From assembly GCA_938044055.1 (NCBI GenBank), contig CALIQO010000435.1:1-8996 (forward strand): DNA of 8,996 nucleotides, given 5' to 3'. A model generated the notes under the pieces. The model was not told the origin of the DNA, did no database searches, and worked only from the letters and a program-made list of their open reading frames with translations. This document shows positions 5,747 to 8,996 of this stretch, piece after piece; position 1 is the stretch's first letter, and every line of letters starts with the position of its first letter. Source of the DNA: an uncultured Saprospiraceae bacterium. GTDB lineage: Bacteria; Bacteroidota; Bacteroidia; Chitinophagales; Saprospiraceae. The position numbers and the translations under genes were made by a program.

Positions 5747-5939
5747 GATGTAATAATTATAATTAGTGATTAATGAATAATAAAATCTAGATATGATAAT
5801 GGGTAGTGCCTTGCTAGGCGATCTCAATATATAAAATTGTTGGTTAAGTGCAGTAACTTAATTTAGAAATACATTATATCTATATCGCATTCTTCCTTTA
5901 TTTGACCCCTCTTTATTCAAGTATAATGGGTAAAACCCT

Positions 5940-5947
5940 TATATTTG
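5940..5947 (+). promoter_or_regulatory. Candidate -7 element for secDF
   Basis: TATATTTG matches TAnnTTTG. It would give a leader of about 135-140 nt before the secDF ATG. A -33 TTTG at the right spacing is not present; the nearest TTTG (5901-5904) is 35 nt upstream, too far. The call rests on one element. Confidence 0.4.
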
Positions 5948-6021
5948 CACCGTTTTTTCACTAAGGAAATTTTTACCTAGAAATAGTTGAGATATATTTT
6001 CTTAAAATATTAATTATAAAC

Positions 6022-6051
6022 ACTTGTATAACAGTAATTTAGAGTACAAGT
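6022..6051 (+). promoter_or_regulatory. 7-bp inverted repeat in secDF leader
   Basis: ACTTGTA (6022-6028) and TACAAGT (6045-6051) are perfect inverted repeats separated by 16 nt, ending 36 nt before the secDF start. It could be an operator half-site pair or an mRNA hairpin near the translation start, or chance in AT-rich sequence. Confidence 0.3.
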
Positions 6052-6087
6052 TGTATTGCTTAAGCTTCATTTCAGAATTAAACAATA

Positions 6088-8996
6088 ATGCAAGGAAAAG
6101 GATTAGTAAAGGTTCTTCTTATAGCGGTTGCCCTAGTATCGGTATTCCAATTATGCTATTTTATACCTACAGGTCGAGTTGAGACAGCTGCAGATAACTA
6201 TGCAGAAGTAGCTTCTGCGAATAGTCTAGACGCTGATAAAAAGGCATCTTATGGAATTGCGAGAGCAAGATACCTAGATTCTATATCAAGTGATGTGGTA
6301 TTTTCGATACCTCTTGTTAAGGATTATACGTACAGCGAATTAAAATCTCGTCAGTTGGCACTGGGCCTTGACCTTAAAGGGGGAATGTCTGCTGTACTTC
6401 AAGTGAATCTAGAAGAATTGTTGACCACACTAGCAGGTACCAACAATAAGGATGAAACATTTCTGCGGGCACTTGCTGCAGCCAATGAAAGACTAAAAAA
6501 TTCGCAATCTAATTTTGTTACACTTTTCGTAGAAGAGTATCAAAAGCTAGGTGAAGGAAAAAAACTAGCTAGATTGTTCTTTAGAAGTGAATTGCTAGAA
6601 GGGATTAATGCAGATTCTTCTGACGGAGAAGTAGAAAGAATATTAAGAGATAAAGCCGATGAAACAGTGGGCTTGACTTTTACCATGCTGAAAGAAAGAA
6701 TAGATAAGCTGGGTGTCGCACAGCCCAATATCTCACTAGATGCTGGAAGAGATCTTATTCTAGTGGAGCTACCTGGAATCGAAAACCCAAAAAGGGCGGA
6801 AGAGTTCTTACAGGCTAGTGCACAGCTAGAGTTCTGGGATGTTTATAGATATACCGATCCAGGTATAATGAATGCATTCCAGCAAGCAGATGCTAGACTA
6901 GCTGCCAGCCTCCGAGTAGAATCTAATGAAACTAGAAAAGATTCAGTAGAGCAAATTGTAGGTGATTCTATTAGCGGTTTTGATACAGTAATGCAAGTTG
7001 TGGATGTTCCTGTAGATCCTTTCTCACAAGGAGGACCACTGCTCAGCAAGCTGGCTTTAAATCAAGGACAGAGGGGGAATCCAGTTATGGGCCTTGCGGA
7101 CAGAAACCAGACTACAGTCATTTCCGAAATGTTAAATGATCCTACAGTAAAGAATTTATTCCCTGCTAACTCTAAGTTTCTCTGGACAAGAGCAGAAGCT
7201 CAGGATTACAATACAGGAGATCCCCTAGGAAAGTATGAGTTGTATCTAATTAAGATGCAACCAGGATCTGAAAAAGCGCCACTTGAAGGAGATGTCGTAA
7301 CCAAGGCCGCATATCAGCCAGACCCAGAGACGAATCAACCTGCTGTATCTCTATCCATGGATAAGCGAGGTGCTAAGAAGTGGGCAGAGATGACTACAAG
7401 AGCAGCTCAACAAGGAAATAGAGAAATAGGTATCGTACTTGACAACGAGGTGGTTTCTGCACCGGGAGTACGAGGACCCATTACTGGAGGAAGATCTTCC
7501 ATAGATGGAAATTATACAGTGCAAGAAGCCAATGACTTCGCAAGTATCTTAGAAGTAGGAAAACTTCCGGCCAAGACCCAGATCATACAGAAGACAACAG
7601 TAGGACCTTCTCTAGGTGCGGATAACATTAAGAGCAGTTTCACTGCAATGGCCATCGGTTTCGGATTGTTATTGTTGTTTATGATCTTATACTATGGAGG
7701 AGCAGGTATTGTTTCAATCATAGCCTTGATTGTAAACCTTATATTTATATTCGGAGCCTTATCATCGATAGGTACAGTACTTACCTTACCTGGTATAGCC
7801 GGTGTTGTATTGACGATCGGTATGGCCGTCGATGCTAACGTGATCATCTTTGAGCGGGTTCGAGAAGAACTCCGAGCCGGAAAAACACTGTTGTCCAGTA
7901 TTGCGGATGGGTTTAAGAATTCTTATTCTGCCATCATCGATGCCAATGTGACAACCTTGTTGTCTTCATTCGTTCTAGCGTATTTCGGTTTAGGACCGAT
8001 CAAGGGATTCGCAGTTGTATTGATAATAGGTGTAATTTCTTCACTATTGACAGCAGTTTTATTCGGTAAGTTGATGATAGATGGTTATACATCTAAAGAT
8101 AGAAACCTAACCTTCTGGACTGGAGCGAGTAAAAATGCATTCGCTAATCTTAAGATTGACTGGATAGGAAAAAGAAAAATAGCTTACGTTATATCGGGTG
8201 TATTAATTACAGCTGGTATAATTTCCATGGCGACTAACGGGTTTGATTTAGGAGTCGAACTGAAAGGTGGATACAGTTACAATGTACAGTTTGCTGATGA
8301 TCAATTAACCAATGATCAGGTAGGCACTGGACTTGCAGAATTTTTCGAAGGAAGTGCTCCTCTTGTGAAATCGGTTTCTACTGCTAATACATTCCAGATT
8401 GTAACCGATTATAAAATTGAAGAGCAAGGGCAGGAAGCTGCTGATGAAGTTACTGCTGCATTATACAATGGTGTAAAGCAATTGACAGGCGGATCTTATA
8501 CGCTTGAACAATTTTCCGATGCGGAAGCAACAGGTATTCCACATATAACTGCTTCAAGTAAAGTAGGACCTACAATTGCGGATGACATTAAGAAGAGTTC
8601 GTACCAGGCAGGTATCATTGCATTGTTGCTTATCTTCTTTTACATATTCATCAGATTTAACAAGTGGCAGTACTCATTAGGAGCGGTTGCAGCATTGTTC
8701 CACGATTCACTTATTGTATTGGGAATATTTTCGCTTTGCTGGAAATTCATGCCATTCACACTAGAGATTGATCAAGCATTCATTGCCGCCATTCTTACAG
8801 TGATTGGTTATTCTATCAATGATACTGTTGTAGTATTCGATAGAATAAGAGAATTCTTAGGTATTTATACTAATAAGTCTAAGGATGAAGTAATCAACAT
8901 GGCCATCAACAGTACATTCTCAAGAACAGTTATTACCTCTTTCACAACCTTACTTGTTGTAGGTATCCTGTTTTTATTCGGTGGTGGATCGATAAA
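6088..8996 (+). CDS. secDF: Protein translocase subunit SecDF (3' end outside window)
   Basis: This is the fused SecD-SecF inner-membrane protein, which assists SecYEG-dependent export using the proton-motive force. The 969 visible codons run open to the window edge. TM1 is at about 7-27. The SecD signature LGLDLKGGM is at 92-100, the large periplasmic P1 region follows to about 505 with ELPGI at 227-231, and TM2-6 lie at about 518-665 with GMAVDANVIIFERV (578-591). The SecF half starts near WIGKRK (about 692), with TM7, GVELKGG (722-728), then TM8 onward including VIGYSIN-DTVVVFDR (905-919) and FSRTVITS (944-951). D582, D912 and R946 sit where, as I recall, the functionally important Asp/Asp/Arg residues of Thermus SecDF lie. 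Roughly one transmembrane helix and the tail are missing. Fusion into one chain and a long P1 with extra sequence at about 310-390 are usual in Bacteroidota. The ATG is chosen because TM1 follows at once. Confidence 0.96.
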   Translation, partial: MQGKGLVKVLLIAVALVSVFQLCYFIPTGRVETAADNYAEVASANSLDADKKASYGIARARYLDSISSDVVFSIPLVKDYTYSELKSRQLALGLDLKGGMSAVLQVNLEELLTTLAGTNNKDETFLRALAAANERLKNSQSNFVTLFVEEYQKLGEGKKLARLFFRSELLEGINADSSDGEVERILRDKADETVGLTFTMLKERIDKLGVAQPNISLDAGRDLILVELPGIENPKRAEEFLQASAQLEFWDVYRYTDPGIMNAFQQADARLAASLRVESNETRKDSVEQIVGDSISGFDTVMQVVDVPVDPFSQGGPLLSKLALNQGQRGNPVMGLADRNQTTVISEMLNDPTVKNLFPANSKFLWTRAEAQDYNTGDPLGKYELYLIKMQPGSEKAPLEGDVVTKAAYQPDPETNQPAVSLSMDKRGAKKWAEMTTRAAQQGNREIGIVLDNEVVSAPGVRGPITGGRSSIDGNYTVQEANDFASILEVGKLPAKTQIIQKTTVGPSLGADNIKSSFTAMAIGFGLLLLFMILYYGGAGIVSIIALIVNLIFIFGALSSIGTVLTLPGIAGVVLTIGMAVDANVIIFERVREELRAGKTLLSSIADGFKNSYSAIIDANVTTLLSSFVLAYFGLGPIKGFAVVLIIGVISSLLTAVLFGKLMIDGYTSKDRNLTFWTGASKNAFANLKIDWIGKRKIAYVISGVLITAGIISMATNGFDLGVELKGGYSYNVQFADDQLTNDQVGTGLAEFFEGSAPLVKSVSTANTFQIVTDYKIEEQGQEAADEVTAALYNGVKQLTGGSYTLEQFSDAEATGIPHITASSKVGPTIADDIKKSSYQAGIIALLLIFFYIFIRFNKWQYSLGAVAALFHDSLIVLGIFSLCWKFMPFTLEIDQAFIAAILTVIGYSINDTVVVFDRIREFLGIYTNKSKDEVINMAINSTFSRTVITSFTTLLVVGILFLFGGGSI

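Larger units (their letters stand above)
5747..6087. other. Divergent intergenic region kbp / secDF
   Basis: These 341 bases are AT-rich and hold no convincing gene. The kbp-proximal 80 bp are an open but unlikely extension of that frame. Visible signals are a -7-like octamer toward secDF at 5940, a short GGGT-AAA-ACCC inverted repeat directly upstream of it (5928-5938), and a 7-bp inverted repeat in the presumed secDF leader. No -7-like motif facing kbp was found. No ATG occurs between 5948 and the secDF start, so no leader peptide is apparent. Confidence 0.6.

Noticed and set aside
5747..5827. N-terminal extension of Kbp by 27 residues to an ATG at 5827
   Set aside because: The extension is rich in Ile, Tyr and Asn and unlike the family, while MGLFSFLKGAG at 5746 matches the known start of YgaU-type proteins.
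6540..7049. Minus-strand ORFs at 6540-6728 and 6843-7049
   Set aside because: They are shadows inside the continuous SecDF frame, whose conserved motifs run through this stretch.

Overview
The window looks like chromosomal DNA of a Bacteroidota (Bacteroidetes) bacterium. The evidence is moderate-to-low GC, a fused SecD-SecF translocase subunit, a DUF2452 protein, absence of clear Shine-Dalgarno sequences, and three intergenic octamers that fit the Bacteroidota -7 promoter element TAnnTTTG. The lineage below phylum cannot be fixed from the sequence alone. Most genes are housekeeping or widely conserved accessory genes. No phage, transposase, CRISPR array, tRNA or rRNA is visible.

Layout. (1) 2-718, plus: C-terminal part of a membrane-type sensor histidine kinase, cut by the window start; it meets the next gene tail to tail with 2 nt between the stop codons. 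(2) 3965-721, minus: a probable three-gene unit made of a von Willebrand factor A (VWA) protein with a complete MIDAS, a ChlI/MoxR-type AAA+ ATPase 18 nt downstream that starts at TTG, and a DUF1801/YdeI-type protein 50 nt further on. The VWA and AAA+ proteins form a chelatase-like or MoxR-like ATPase/VWA pair with no large chelatase subunit in view. (3) 4249-4485, plus: a small AbrB-fold protein with paired cysteines, resembling the family named HgcAB-associated protein. It is followed by a 213-bp gap containing two copies of a hairpin plus 15-nt repeat that bracket a possible 23-codon cysteine-rich ORF. (4) 5157-4699, minus: DUF2452 protein. (5) 5746-5276, minus: BON-LysM protein orthologous in layout to E. 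coli Kbp (YgaU), ending in a strong intrinsic terminator. (6) 6088 to the right edge, plus: SecDF, nearly complete, transcribed divergently from kbp.

How they work together. Only the VWA and AAA+ genes can be argued from sequence to act together, as ATPase and metal-ion-dependent adaptor. SecDF uses the proton-motive force to aid Sec export, Kbp is a potassium-binding protein, and the kinase is half of a two-component system whose partner is outside the window. The least explained stretch is 4486-4701, with the duplicated hairpin element and the Cys-Cys micro-ORF beside the Cys-Cys AbrB protein.
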